62,073 bases of DNA from Neisseriaceae bacterium ESL0693 (GCA_029433475.1 JAQTIE010000010.1:1-62073); one strand, 5' to 3'. Shown: positions 44,154 to 54,165, counted from the stretch's first letter. Numbers and translations: made by a program. The notes: generated by a model not told the origin, from the letters alone.

Positions 44154-47100
44154 TCACGCTTTTTCAATATTACACAAAAAGGTTTTATATTCAGGCGTCT
44201 GAGTATTACAATCGCCCACAAACGGGGTTAATGTATTAATGAGGAACTGTTTACGTTCGCCCAGATTCACCCAGCCGCCATGCAGAGGAATACCAATCTG
44301 ATGCACTGTTTTGCCATCAATCTGCAATGGCCGTAACCGCTTGGTGACTACCGCCTTGGCTTCAACCGAACCACGCTTGGTCATCACCTTAACCATATCA
44401 CCTTTTGCAATGCCTTTTTCTCTGGCCAGCGTTTCACTGATTTCCACAAATTGCTCTGGTTGCGCAATCATCAATAAGCGCACTGATTTTGTCCAGAACT
44501 GAAAATGCTCGGTCAGCCGGTAGGTGGTGCCCACAAAAGGAAATTCATCCTTATTGCCCAGCCGGTCTTTCACACTGTCAAACAACCGTACCGCCGGTGT
44601 ATGCAATACTTTAGGATACAACAGGTTTTTACCCACCGGACTTTCTGTCGGTTCATAGAACGTCGGAAACGGTCCATCCACCAGTTTTTGCGTACTGAAC
44701 AGCCGGCCAACTCCTTCTTCATTCATGATAAACGGATTCATACCGGTATCTGGTGCCTGATCGGCTTTATAGTCAGCCACATCTGCACCCACCCACTGGC
44801 GTCCGTTCCAGTGAATCAATACCCGGTTCGGATCCCAGGCATGACCAGCCGGATCACAGGAAGCACGGTTATAGAGAATGCGCCGATTGGCCGGCCACGC
44901 CCACGCCCAGGCCGGCGTATTGCCCAGCCCGCTATTGGTGTTATCCCGCCGCGCCATCTGATTACCGTTTTTCGTCCATGCACCAGAGAAAATCCAGCAG
45001 GCACAAGCTGTACTGCCGTCATCTTTCAATTGGGCAAAACCATCCAGCTGCCCACCCATCGGCACCACTACCTGACCCTGATCATCTTTCAGATCGGTCA
45101 GTGCCCAGCCGTTATATTCCCGTGCCATTTCTTCCGGCGTAGGAGCATGCGGCACTTTATACGGCCAGCTTAAATTCACAATCGGCTCAGGTACTTTGCC
45201 GCCTTCTTTTTCATACAATGCCTTGATACGCAAATGCAGTTCAGCCAGAATATCCAGATCAGGCCGTGCTTCTCCCGGTGCATCAGCGCCCGCATAATGC
45301 CATTGCAACCAGCGGGAAGAATTGACAATAGAGCCATTTTCTTCAGCAAAACAGGGCGTGGGTAACCGAAAAACCGTGGTTTGAATCTTAGCGGGATCAA
45401 CATCATGAATTTCACCATGATTTTCCCAGAAGGTAGCCGTTTCGGTATTGAGCGGATCCATCACCACCAGCCAGTCCAGCTTGGAAAAAGCTTCCGTTAC
45501 CCGCTGTGAATCAGGGAACGAACCCACGGCATTAAACCCTTGCACCAGTAAACCATGAATCTGCCCCTGATACATCATTTCGGTCATTTGCAGTACATCA
45601 TGCATTTTTTCCCATTTGGGCAACCAGTCATAGCCCCAGTTGTTTTCTTTAGTAGCATGATCGCCAAAAAACCATTTCAGCAGACTGACCATGAATTTAG
45701 GCGTATTAGACCAGTAATTCAATTGACCAGGCCGCAAAGCTTTCGGTGTATTGGCCAGATAATCATTCAGTGTGGCCAGTTTTTCACTCGGCAAAGTCAG
45801 ATAACCGGGTAAATTGGTCGACAACAGCCCCAGGTCAGACAAACCTTGAATATTGGAATGACCACGCAAAGCATTCACCCCGCCGCCAGCCATACCGATA
45901 TTCCCCAGAATCAGCTGAATCATGGCCATGGTACGGATATTCTGTGAACCATAAGTGTGTTGCGTCCAGCCTAAAGCGTATAAAATGGTACCGGCCTTAT
46001 CCTTAGCCGCAGTGGCACCAATCGCCTCACAGATCAGCAAAAAGTCTTCCACTGACGTACCGGTGATTTGAGACATCATTTCCGGCGTATAGCGGGCATA
46101 ATGCTGCTTCATCATCTGCCAGACACAGCGTGGGTGCTGCAAGGTCGGATCCAGTCTGGCGTAACCGTCCTCGTCTAATTCATACGTCCAGCTGTCTTTA
46201 TTATAAACTGCCGCTCCTTTGGCATCTTTCGGCGCCGCTTCAGGTACCGGCCGGCCAGCGGCAGCCGTGTAATCCGCATGACCAGAAAACAGCCCTTCAT
46301 CAAAACCATAACCATCCGCCACAATAAAAGCAGCATTGGTATAATTTTTCACATAATCCCACTGCACTTTATCATGGCTGATCAGCCAGTTGATCACTGC
46401 GCCCAAAAAGGCAATATCGGTACCAGAACGAATCGGTACATAATGATCCGCCACCGATGCGGTACGATTGAAACGCGGGTCACACACAATCAGCTTGGTG
46501 CCTTTATTTTTCTTCGCCTCAATCACCCATTTAAAGCCAACCGGATGCGCCTCAGCCGCATTACCGCCCATCACCAGAATAAAGTCCGCATTCTGAATGT
46601 CTGTCCAGGTATTGGTCATGGCACCACGACCAAAGCTGGACGCCAGAGCAGAAACCGTAGGACCATGGCACACCCGCGCCTGTGAATCGGTGGCGATCAA
46701 ACCCAGCGAACGCATGAATTTCTGGGTCAGAATACCGGTTTCATTGGAGCTGGCCGAAGCACACAGCATACCCACACTTTCCAGCCGGTTAACTGTCACA
46801 CCCGCAGCATTTTTTTCAATAAAATGACGATCACGCTCATCTTTAATCAGACGTGCAATCCGGTTTAAGGCATCCTCCCAACTGATGTCCTGCCACTTAT
46901 CCGAACCAGCCTCGCGTACCTGCGGATACAATACCCGATTAGGACTATTGACAAAGTCAATCAGTGACGCCCCCTTAGGGCATAAACTGCCACGGCTCAC
47001 CGGATGATCCGGATCACCTTCTATATGAAAGATTTTTTTCTTGGCATTTTTCGCGCCATCGCCCAAACTGTACAACAAAGTCCCACAACCGACCGAGCAA

Positions 47101-47255
47101 TAAGTACAGTTATTCCGTGTTTCAACCGCACGCAATAATTTGTACTGGCGCACTTCAGCAAATGCCATGGTGGGCGCCATACCCATAACAGCTAGCCCCG
47201 TTGCACTGGCACCAGCGGCCGTCACTTTAAAAAACTGACGTCTGGTTAAATTCAT
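44154..47255 (-). CDS. fdnG: Formate dehydrogenase alpha subunit, cysteine form
   Basis: This 1033-residue molybdoenzyme has a Tat signal (TRRQFFKV), the 4Fe-4S site CTYCSVGCG with a cysteine at residue 92, bis-MGD domains and the catalytic segment ARVCHGPTV with Cys196. In E. coli FdnG the same position is selenocysteine encoded by UGA. Here it is a plain cysteine codon, so no selenium machinery is needed. It oxidises formate in the periplasm and feeds FdnH and FdnI. Nearby moa, mob, moe and mod genes supply its cofactor. Confidence 0.96.
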   Translation of the reverse strand: MNLTRRQFFKVTAAGASATGLAVMGMAPTMAFAEVRQYKLLRAVETRNNCTYCSVGCGTLLYSLGDGAKNAKKKIFHIEGDPDHPVSRGSLCPKGASLIDFVNSPNRVLYPQVREAGSDKWQDISWEDALNRIARLIKDERDRHFIEKNAAGVTVNRLESVGMLCASASSNETGILTQKFMRSLGLIATDSQARVCHGPTVSALASSFGRGAMTNTWTDIQNADFILVMGGNAAEAHPVGFKWVIEAKKNKGTKLIVCDPRFNRTASVADHYVPIRSGTDIAFLGAVINWLISHDKVQWDYVKNYTNAAFIVADGYGFDEGLFSGHADYTAAAGRPVPEAAPKDAKGAAVYNKDSWTYELDEDGYARLDPTLQHPRCVWQMMKQHYARYTPEMMSQITGTSVEDFLLICEAIGATAAKDKAGTILYALGWTQHTYGSQNIRTMAMIQLILGNIGMAGGGVNALRGHSNIQGLSDLGLLSTNLPGYLTLPSEKLATLNDYLANTPKALRPGQLNYWSNTPKFMVSLLKWFFGDHATKENNWGYDWLPKWEKMHDVLQMTEMMYQGQIHGLLVQGFNAVGSFPDSQRVTEAFSKLDWLVVMDPLNTETATFWENHGEIHDVDPAKIQTTVFRLPTPCFAEENGSIVNSSRWLQWHYAGADAPGEARPDLDILAELHLRIKALYEKEGGKVPEPIVNLSWPYKVPHAPTPEEMAREYNGWALTDLKDDQGQVVVPMGGQLDGFAQLKDDGSTACACWIFSGAWTKNGNQMARRDNTNSGLGNTPAWAWAWPANRRILYNRASCDPAGHAWDPNRVLIHWNGRQWVGADVADYKADQAPDTGMNPFIMNEEGVGRLFSTQKLVDGPFPTFYEPTESPVGKNLLYPKVLHTPAVRLFDSVKDRLGNKDEFPFVGTTYRLTEHFQFWTKSVRLLMIAQPEQFVEISETLAREKGIAKGDMVKVMTKRGSVEAKAVVTKRLRPLQIDGKTVHQIGIPLHGGWVNLGERKQFLINTLTPFVGDCNTQTPEYKTFLCNIEKA

Positions 47256-47712
47256 GGTTTGTTTCCTAAGTCTAAAATTTAAATCATTATTATTTTATTA
47301 ATTCACTGACACTACACACGCCACCTGACGAACGCCTTGAATGATATCAATTATCAAAATCATTTTATTTAAAGTAAATATAAAATCAAAACCGCGGTAT
47401 TATAATATAAAACAACACTTGAACCATTTTAATATTAGTTATTCAATTTATCCATAAATAATTGTTATATACCCAAAAAATACCGTAAACATAAACAAAA
47501 TCCAGAAATTATTTATTCATGAATAAATTATTGAATAGATCAGTCATCTATCTCTCCCTGTTTTAATTATATTTTGATCAATTCATCAATCCTGAAATCA
47601 AACCCATCAGGCGTTATATATTAATCTATATTCCGTAAGAAATTTCAGTTACAATTATCCACTCTGTTAAAGTTATTTATAGCAATTTTTTTAAACTAAA
47701 GAGCACATCATC
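47256..47712. promoter_or_regulatory. Divergent fdnG/modA promoter region
   Basis: This AT-rich 457-base gap holds the promoters of the formate dehydrogenase operon (left) and modABC-modE (right). Apart from the ModE-like site at 47612-47635 no clear operator is seen. TTGAT at 47573 and ATCAA at 47584 are six bases apart, which is wrong for FNR. Confidence 0.5.
47612..47635 (+). promoter_or_regulatory. ModE-like operator before modA
   Basis: CGTTATATA (47612-47620), six spacer bases and TATATTCCG (47627-47635) match the known ModE consensus of CGTTATATA-type half-sites six bases apart; the right half differs at two places. It lies 77 bases before the modA ATG. modE is the last gene of this same operon, so molybdate-dependent autorepression is likely. 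Confidence 0.72.
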
Positions 47713-48474
47713 ATGACCCGAGCATCGCGATTAAAAGCCTGTCTGTGTAGTCTGGGGATTTTATTGAGTAGTGGCCATACTCTGGCGGCAGACATCACCG
47801 TTTCAGCCGCCGCCAGCCTGACCAATGCATTTAAAGACATCGCCAGTGCCTATCAGCAGCAATATCCGCAAGATAAAATCAAACTCAATTTCGGTGCTTC
47901 CGGCTCCTTATTACAACAAATCCAGCAAGGCGCACCCGTAGACGTCTTCGCCTCAGCCGATCAGGCAACCATGAATCAGGCTCAGTCCAAAGGATTGATC
48001 AACCCAAGCCAGCGCACTGATTTTGTACGCAACACCCTGGTATTGATCACCCCCAAAAATAACCGTGCCGGCATTCATCAGTTGCATGACCTCACTCAGG
48101 CCAAAGTACAGCACATTGCCATTGGTCAGCCTTCTTCGGTGCCGGCCGGCAGATATGCACAGGCCGCTTTGCAACAGCAACAGCTTTGGCAGCCTTTAAC
48201 CACCAAACTGGTCAATGCCACCAACGTACGCCAGGCACTGGATTATGTGGCCAAAGATGAAGCCGAGGCCGGTTTTGTGTTTGGTACTGATGCTGCGCTG
48301 ATACCTGACCAGATTCACGTGGTGCTGACTGTACCCACTGACGTGATCAGCTATCCCATCGCACCCACAGCCAACAGCAAAGAACCGGCCACCGCCAGAC
48401 GGTTTATCCAGTTTATCCGCTCTGAGGCCGGACAACACATTCTGACCCGCTACGGTTTTCGCCCTGTGCAGTAA
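47713..48474 (+). CDS. modA: Molybdate ABC transporter binding protein
   Basis: This 253-residue periplasmic protein has a signal peptide of about 25 residues, then ITVSAAASLTNAFKDIASAY, FGASGSLLQQIQQGAPVDVF and DEAEAGFVFGTDA, all ModA features. It binds molybdate or tungstate. First gene of modABC-modE. Confidence 0.95.
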   Translation: MTRASRLKACLCSLGILLSSGHTLAADITVSAAASLTNAFKDIASAYQQQYPQDKIKLNFGASGSLLQQIQQGAPVDVFASADQATMNQAQSKGLINPSQRTDFVRNTLVLITPKNNRAGIHQLHDLTQAKVQHIAIGQPSSVPAGRYAQAALQQQQLWQPLTTKLVNATNVRQALDYVAKDEAEAGFVFGTDAALIPDQIHVVLTVPTDVISYPIAPTANSKEPATARRFIQFIRSEAGQHILTRYGFRPVQ

Positions 48475-48515
48475 TCCACCCATCATCTCATTGACCAAAT
48501 AAAGCAGAAAAACCC

Positions 48516-49187
48516 ATGGCGTCTGCACAAACCGCTCTGTATCTTTCCTTAAAGATTGCCATTTACGCCACCATCATTAATCTGATACTGGGCATTGCTA
48601 TCGGTTATGTATTGGCACGCAAACGCCTGTGGGGTAAAAATCTCATTGATACCTTGCTGACCTTGCCCATGGTCATGCCGCCCACTGTTTTAGGTTATTA
48701 TTTACTGGTACTCATCGGACGCCATGGCTGGATCGGGCATTGGCTCAATCAATGGGGCATCAACCTGATTTTTACCTGGCAAGGCGCTGTTATTGCCGCA
48801 GTGGTGGTTTCATTTCCCCTGATTTTCAAACCCGCCCGCGCTGCCTTTGAATCCATCGACCGGCAACTGGAATATGCTGCCCAAATACTGGGACTATCGC
48901 CATGGCGTATTTTTTTACGCGTCACCCTGCCTCTGGCCTGGCGTGGTATTCTAGCCGGCGTATTACTGGCTTTTGCCCGCAGCTTAGGCGAATTTGGTGC
49001 CACCCTGATGGTGGCCGGCAGCATCCCCGGACAAACACAAACGCTCTCCATTGCCGTTTACGAAGCAGTACAGGCCGGTGACGATCAGCTGGCCAATACG
49101 CTGGTACTGATTATTTCAGTGGTTTGTATTATTATTTTATTGCTGATCAGTAAACTTCTGGGCAGTAAAGTACCTCATCAATACTGA
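48516..49187 (+). CDS. modB: Molybdate ABC transporter permease
   Basis: This 223-residue inner-membrane protein has about five helices and the EAA loop EYAAQILGLSPWRIFLRVTLP. LPMVMPPTVLGYYLL is typical of ModB. It lies between modA and modC. Confidence 0.95.
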   Translation: MASAQTALYLSLKIAIYATIINLILGIAIGYVLARKRLWGKNLIDTLLTLPMVMPPTVLGYYLLVLIGRHGWIGHWLNQWGINLIFTWQGAVIAAVVVSFPLIFKPARAAFESIDRQLEYAAQILGLSPWRIFLRVTLPLAWRGILAGVLLAFARSLGEFGATLMVAGSIPGQTQTLSIAVYEAVQAGDDQLANTLVLIISVVCIIILLLISKLLGSKVPHQY

Positions 49188-49208
49188 TGTTTTCCCCAAT
49201 GGCTCAGA

Positions 49209-49913
49209 ATGTGGCTTATGTTTGATTTTCACTTTGACAAAACACTGCCTCAACCCAATCAGGCTAAGTTTAAACTCCAGATTCAACTGCAAAGCCAGGC
49301 CGATACCGTAGTGATCATGGGTGCCTCAGGCAGCGGTAAAAGCCTGATGCTCAAAGCCATCGCGGGTTTCTTAACACCGGATAACGGCCACATCATCATC
49401 AACCAGCAACACGTATTCAGCCAACAGCAAAAAATCAATCTGACGCCACAACAACGTCATCTGGCCTATGTATTTCAGGATTATGCCCTGTTTCCCCATC
49501 TGACCGTGCGCCAGAATATTGCCTTTGGCATCAGTAAAAGCTGGTGGAATCCTTCCAACCACCGGCGTCATCCCCAGGTAGAATACTGGCTCGACACCCT
49601 GAAGCTGACACATATTGCCAATCAGTATCCACTGCATTTATCTGGTGGCCAAAGACAACGTACCGCCTTAGCACGCGCCCTCATCACTCAGCCGCAGGCC
49701 ATATTACTCGATGAGCCTTTTTCAGCTCTGGATATCCCTTTACGTCAACAAATGCGACAAGAACTGGCTTACTGGCAGCAGACCTTGCAGCTACCCATGT
49801 TACTCATTACTCACGATCAGGCCGATGCCGATGCCTTTGACGCCGAAATATGGCTTATGAACAACGGGAAACTTCAAGCGGCCATGCTGTCTCACCACCC
49901 AACCGGATCATAA
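49209..49913 (+). CDS. modC: Molybdate ABC transporter ATPase, short form
   Basis: This 234-residue ATPase has Walker A GASGSGKS, signature LSGGQRQRTALARAL and Walker B ILLDEPFSALD. Usual ModC proteins are about 350 residues with a C-terminal TOBE/mop domain that senses molybdate. Here the protein ends right after the ATPase core, so that domain is absent. The ATG at 49218 is an alternative start. Confidence 0.9.
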   Translation: MWLMFDFHFDKTLPQPNQAKFKLQIQLQSQADTVVIMGASGSGKSLMLKAIAGFLTPDNGHIIINQQHVFSQQQKINLTPQQRHLAYVFQDYALFPHLTVRQNIAFGISKSWWNPSNHRRHPQVEYWLDTLKLTHIANQYPLHLSGGQRQRTALARALITQPQAILLDEPFSALDIPLRQQMRQELAYWQQTLQLPMLLITHDQADADAFDAEIWLMNNGKLQAAMLSHHPTGS

Positions 49914-49917
49914 ACCC

Positions 49918-50706
49918 ATGTCTGATTTCTATTTTGACAGTGAACTGATGGCCACCCTCAACGGTCAGCGCATTGGCAGCAGCAAACGCATTGAATTACT
50001 CGAAAACATTTACCGCTTTGGTTCCATCAGTCAGGCAGCCAAAGCCATTCCCATGAGTTACAAAGCGGCCTGGGATGCAGTCAACGAACTCAATCAACTG
50101 GCTACTGAACCTTTGGTGATTCGCCACACCGGCGGTCAGGGCGGCGGCCAAAGCATACTCACTGCTTTTGGCCGGCATTTCGTGGCCGACTATCGCCGTA
50201 TGCAGATTCAGCACCAGCAAATTATGCAACAATTACAGCACACCGCAGCATCATTCACATTATCCCCGTCTGATCAGCTCCTGCCCCATGACAACCAGCT
50301 GACTGCCACCATCAGCCATATGGTACGCGGTTCCATCAATCATGAAATTCAGCTGTCTTTGCCGCAAAATCAATTACTGATCGCCCAAATACCCGCCAGC
50401 CATAGCCAGTATCTGGGTCTGGCTGAAGGACAATCCGTCTGTGCCTTTATTCAGGCCAGCGCCATCATACTGGCTCGTCCTACCGCCCAATTTGCTATCT
50501 CAGCACGCAATCAGCTCCAGGCCACCATCGGCCACATTCATATGAATAAAGTTAACAGCATTATTGAATGCCATCTGGCCGGTGGTCTCACCCTAAACGC
50601 ACTGATTACCCGCACCAGCGCCGAAAATATGGCACTGAAACCCGCAGATAGCATTATATTGCTGATTAAAGCCCCCAGTGTTTTACTCACCACAGTGCCA
50701 GCATAA
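49918..50706 (+). CDS. modE: Molybdate-responsive regulator ModE
   Basis: This 262-residue protein has an N-terminal winged helix (RIELLENIYRFGSISQAAKAIPMSYKAAWDAV) and two C-terminal mop domains (about 128-188 and 196-260), the E. coli arrangement. With molybdate it represses modABC and can activate molybdoenzyme genes. It is last in modABC-modE, four bases after modC; in E. coli it is divergent and upstream. Confidence 0.94.
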   Translation: MSDFYFDSELMATLNGQRIGSSKRIELLENIYRFGSISQAAKAIPMSYKAAWDAVNELNQLATEPLVIRHTGGQGGGQSILTAFGRHFVADYRRMQIQHQQIMQQLQHTAASFTLSPSDQLLPHDNQLTATISHMVRGSINHEIQLSLPQNQLLIAQIPASHSQYLGLAEGQSVCAFIQASAIILARPTAQFAISARNQLQATIGHIHMNKVNSIIECHLAGGLTLNALITRTSAENMALKPADSIILLIKAPSVLLTTVPA

Positions 50707-51263
50707 TCATCTGTCTGCATACTTCTGCCCTTTCGATCCGGTAGCCCTTAGCATCAGACCCAACCTGATGTTATCCGGATCAGCAATAAAGCACCCTCTC
50801 CATCCATCATTGACGGCGTCATTTAATTTATTTATGGCCTGCATCAAAATTATGGATTCCTCATAGGTGCATTACCAGAAGAAATCTAGCCGGAAAACGC
50901 CATAGCAACATAATACTGCCGGCCATTAAATCAGTCTCTAGTCACCCATATCATTAGCTACCCATCTAAGAAAATAGACCATTTCCTTTAATTTATCAAA
51001 ATAATAACAACCAAAAATACCATACAATTATCAGCCGGTTTCATGCTTGATCCCAAACAACACCCATGGCCATCCCTCTCAGAAATAACCCCTAAAAAGC
51101 GGATTCAAGTTACTACAACGCCATTAAAATATTTTATTATGCATAATGAAACAGTTATGATATAACAAAAGGATATAATTATGGAATATTTTTAGATAAC
51201 TATCTATATACTAATAAATAAGCGCCATTCGTTAGGAATCGGGTCATCAATAGAGACGAAATC
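50707..51263. other. Intergenic region before the J-like gene
   Basis: No gene is visible. A TATAAT at 51174-51179 about 85 bases before the next start codon may be the -10 of its promoter. The remainder is unremarkable AT-rich DNA. Confidence 0.4.
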
Positions 51264-52019
51264 ATGAGTAAATTTAAAAATTTATATCACTTATTGGCTA
51301 TTTCGCCGCAGGCCACAGAACAATGTATCCAGACAGCCATGCGCAATGCAGCAGAAAAACAAACCATTTCTCTGCCAGACTTAAAGCTGTGTCGAAAATA
51401 TCTGCTTGATTCCCAATGGCGAAGCCGCTACGACGAAAAATTGCGTCAGGAATGCCCGGATTTCTTTTTATCGCCAGCATTCTCTGTGGTCAAACCTGCC
51501 CTGATATCATCAAATGATGGCATTATCTATCGGTCTGATCTGCCCGCCCATCCTTTGGATCCCCGTTATGACTTACCCAAATCTGAAAAAAATCCGGCCA
51601 TACGCAAATTATTGATTTTTAGTACCTTACTGATCGTTATCAGTATTTTCTTTGGTTTTTCTGCCAACCTGCTCTCAAGTAAAGACCGGCTGTCTGATCT
51701 GAAAAATTATCTTCTGACAGGCTATAGTAAATATGGTTATGGTAGTTCCAATTATGGTAATTCTGGCTATAAAGTATTTAATCAGAACGCCACACTTGAA
51801 AAATATCAACGCATTACTTCAGGCATGAGTAAAAGACAAGTCATCAAAATCATGGGCAGTTCAGGACAGAATGTTCCGGTGTGTACCCTTAAATATCGTA
51901 CCCGTTCAGCTAAAGCCTGGTACACGCCAGATCGCAAAGGCTATATCTTTGTTGATTTTATCAGTAACCGTGTTGTCAGTAAGACCAAACACAATCTTGA
52001 TGACAATGAAGAGGTTTAA
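51264..52019 (+). CDS. J-domain-like membrane protein with BamE/SmpA-like C-terminus
   Basis: This 251-residue protein has an N-terminal region (1-70, FKNLYHLLAISPQATEQCIQ) related to the ORF at 39898 and to J-domains but without HPD. A membrane helix follows at about 113-135 (LLIFSTLLIVISIFFGFSA), then a Tyr/Gly/Ser-rich stretch. The C-terminal domain (ITSGMSKRQVIKIMGSSGQ, ending DFISNRVVSKTK) resembles the BamE/SmpA fold. Topology would place that domain in the periplasm. Function unknown. Confidence 0.75.
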   Translation: MSKFKNLYHLLAISPQATEQCIQTAMRNAAEKQTISLPDLKLCRKYLLDSQWRSRYDEKLRQECPDFFLSPAFSVVKPALISSNDGIIYRSDLPAHPLDPRYDLPKSEKNPAIRKLLIFSTLLIVISIFFGFSANLLSSKDRLSDLKNYLLTGYSKYGYGSSNYGNSGYKVFNQNATLEKYQRITSGMSKRQVIKIMGSSGQNVPVCTLKYRTRSAKAWYTPDRKGYIFVDFISNRVVSKTKHNLDDNEEV

Positions 52020-52473
52020 TGTATCAAAATTTTTAACTGAAACCACTGATCCACTTTTTCGAGCATCAAGCCCTAGTGATAATCATATATTATCAATAAG
52101 TCATGGCTTGATGTTCTTTAATCACGCCGTTATTGCCGTTTTGCGCTGATCGGCGCTCAGCCGTCATAGAAAATCTTAACCAGCAAGAATTATTATCCGT
52201 ATTTAATGGGCGTAGATAAAGCACTTATAACAATATCCGTACCCATCTCGTCAAACCTCATGTTAGCCACAAATCCGGCGGCTTTGCCCGAATCAAGCCA
52301 AAATCATCATCCATAACCAACCACTGAAACCTGATTAATACTTACCAAAATCAGCCTATCGCTGCAAACAACCTAAATCAGCAATAGATATATGCTGGTG
52401 AATTCAATGGTCTTGCAATCGATTGCTATCGCCAAAGCATCATGTATTATCCATAAATAGATACAATAACTGA
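52020..52473. other. Intergenic region with nested inverted repeats
   Basis: CATCAAGCC (52064-52072) pairs perfectly with GGCTTGATG (52105-52113), and inside it TGATAAT (52077-52083) pairs with ATTATCA (52089-52095). It lies 45 bases after the J-like gene and may be its transcript end or a protein site. The rest shows no gene. Confidence 0.45.
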
Positions 52474-53187
52474 TCACCGGCCAGAAGAATGATTGCGTTT
52501 ATCATCATCTGAATCATTCTGTCTGGAAAAGAAAAAATCCATCAGCCAGGGATAATCCAAAAAGCTCAGCGCCCAAGCCAGCACAGCCAGAGAGCTACTC
52601 AACAATATCAGGCGCCAGAGCGACCAGTGAGCATATATACCCAAACCTAAAGCCACTATCCCAATAACGCCACTGCCCAGCATTCGTCCTATAGATTCTC
52701 GCAAGACCTGGATACTCATAAACAGGACGATAAAAATACATAAAAATTGAATAAAAGGTTCGGATGCTGAGTTATTTCTTATACTTCTATGTCTGCGCCA
52801 CATTCGCCCCGAGGATGCACCCGAGCGACCTCCCCGTACTGACGGCAGGGCGGATGCCAATGGCCACTCATCACTGCTAATCCGTTGCCCGATCTGCTTA
52901 ATCCTTCCTTCAATCACCGTACCCAAAACATTTGGTTGCAACAGTAACCGCCATGCATTAGGTCTGCTATTACCTGTATATCTGCTGACTGTCTTTTTTG
53001 CCCATTCATCATCAGCCAATCGCAGCCACACATGATAATCGGTCTTTGCCAATCCGAATTGCCGCGCACCTGATATGGAAACATTAAACGTTGAAATATC
53101 AGCCAGATTGCCAGCATAAGCGTCCAAAGACAGCATGCACAGAAAACAATATAACCAACCCTTGCTGATCTGTAGCACTTTCATCAT
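52474..53187 (-). CDS. Membrane protein sharing only the C-terminal half with the TPM protein
   Basis: This 237-residue protein has a signal peptide (to about residue 25) and a C-terminal membrane region (GRMLGSGVIGIVALGLGIYAHWSLW, AWALSFLDYPWLMDFFF) that closely matches the end of the TPM protein at 54770. Its N-terminal half has no TPM domain and reads LADDEWAKKTVSRYTGNSRP, which I do not recognise. It looks like a paralogue with a replaced or degraded extracytoplasmic domain. Confidence 0.7.
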   Translation of the reverse strand: MMKVLQISKGWLYCFLCMLSLDAYAGNLADISTFNVSISGARQFGLAKTDYHVWLRLADDEWAKKTVSRYTGNSRPNAWRLLLQPNVLGTVIEGRIKQIGQRISSDEWPLASALPSVRGGRSGASSGRMWRRHRSIRNNSASEPFIQFLCIFIVLFMSIQVLRESIGRMLGSGVIGIVALGLGIYAHWSLWRLILLSSSLAVLAWALSFLDYPWLMDFFFSRQNDSDDDKRNHSSGR

Positions 53188-53862
53188 GGTTTCTTAACAC
53201 CTATACCGTAATCCACATATTTGCCTAACATCTTCATACTCCCTCTATTCCTATTTCACTCTTTTTATGGTCTGCCATAGACAATATTGGCCAGTCACAG
53301 CAACAATGAATATTCCTGCTTTGAAACTTGCACTTCAATGACAACAAACAATAATGTCATATTAATTATGATGAAGCAATAGATATTTATTATTAATATA
53401 AATCTGTCTGATTCAGACCAACCCTGTCGACATTACATTAAAAAGATCTGATGAATACGGGTAATCCATTAACGCATCATTGCTAAAAATGTGTTTTTCC
53501 CATTTCCATATCTCAGAAGCTAAAGGGCAAAAATACAGATCATTGATGAACCAGAACTGGCGTGATTCTCATCATTGCCTATTTATGCCATTACATTAAA
53601 AACAAAAATAGAAATCCCAGCAACACTGGAAACCGATTTCTCAAAATAACGCATTTAAACCTGATCTAATCATTTTTATATATTTAATCATTATTGAAAT
53701 ATTAGAAAAAAATGACAATATTGATGACGTTTAGAAATTGTTGTTTTGGTCATTTTAAAGTAACGTGCCTATGCATCAATGCACCCAGAAGTATTGAAAC
53801 AATCAAACCAGCAAGAACAGATTTATCGCAAAATATACACTAGTCATTGAACATAAAATCGG
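53188..53862. other. AT-rich gap without recognisable genes
   Basis: About 670 bases of AT-rich DNA with stops in all frames. I see no repeat or RNA structure. With the flanking small ORFs it forms an island of unusual composition. Confidence 0.4.
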
Positions 53863-54165
53863 CTAGCCAAAAACACTACATCCATTAAACCATTTGTACC
53901 ATACGTATTTTTCTGGTTTATTCCATTCCCTATTTAAATAATGGATAAAAACATCACCATCAAACATCATATCGAAAAACCTTTCAGATGATCCGGGAAA
54001 GAACAACCTATTTTTATTTACAGTTTTTTTGTATTCTAAAATCACGTAGAGACTAAATGGTGTATATGTCAGAATAAATAAATCGAATACATGATATGCC
54101 TCTTTTACATCTACTTGTATCGATAATAAAAATCGCAATAAATGAGCAATAACCATCACGGACAC
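53863..54165 (-). CDS. Hypothetical AT-rich small protein
   Basis: A 100-residue frame with a hydrophobic N-terminal part (IAHLLRFLLSI, LFILTYTPFSLYVIL) and an aromatic polar end (REWNKPEKYVWYKWF). Base composition is lower in G+C than the surroundings, which hints at transfer. No family recognised, and no clear ribosome binding site. Confidence 0.4.
   Translation of the reverse strand: MSVMVIAHLLRFLLSIQVDVKEAYHVFDLFILTYTPFSLYVILEYKKTVNKNRLFFPGSSERFFDMMFDGDVFIHYLNREWNKPEKYVWYKWFNGCSVFG

Noticed and set aside
39484-46827. Plus-strand ORFs of 60-222 codons opposite the formate dehydrogenase and J-like genes
   Set aside because: They are antisense shadows of strongly supported minus-strand genes, with no domain content or ribosome binding sites.
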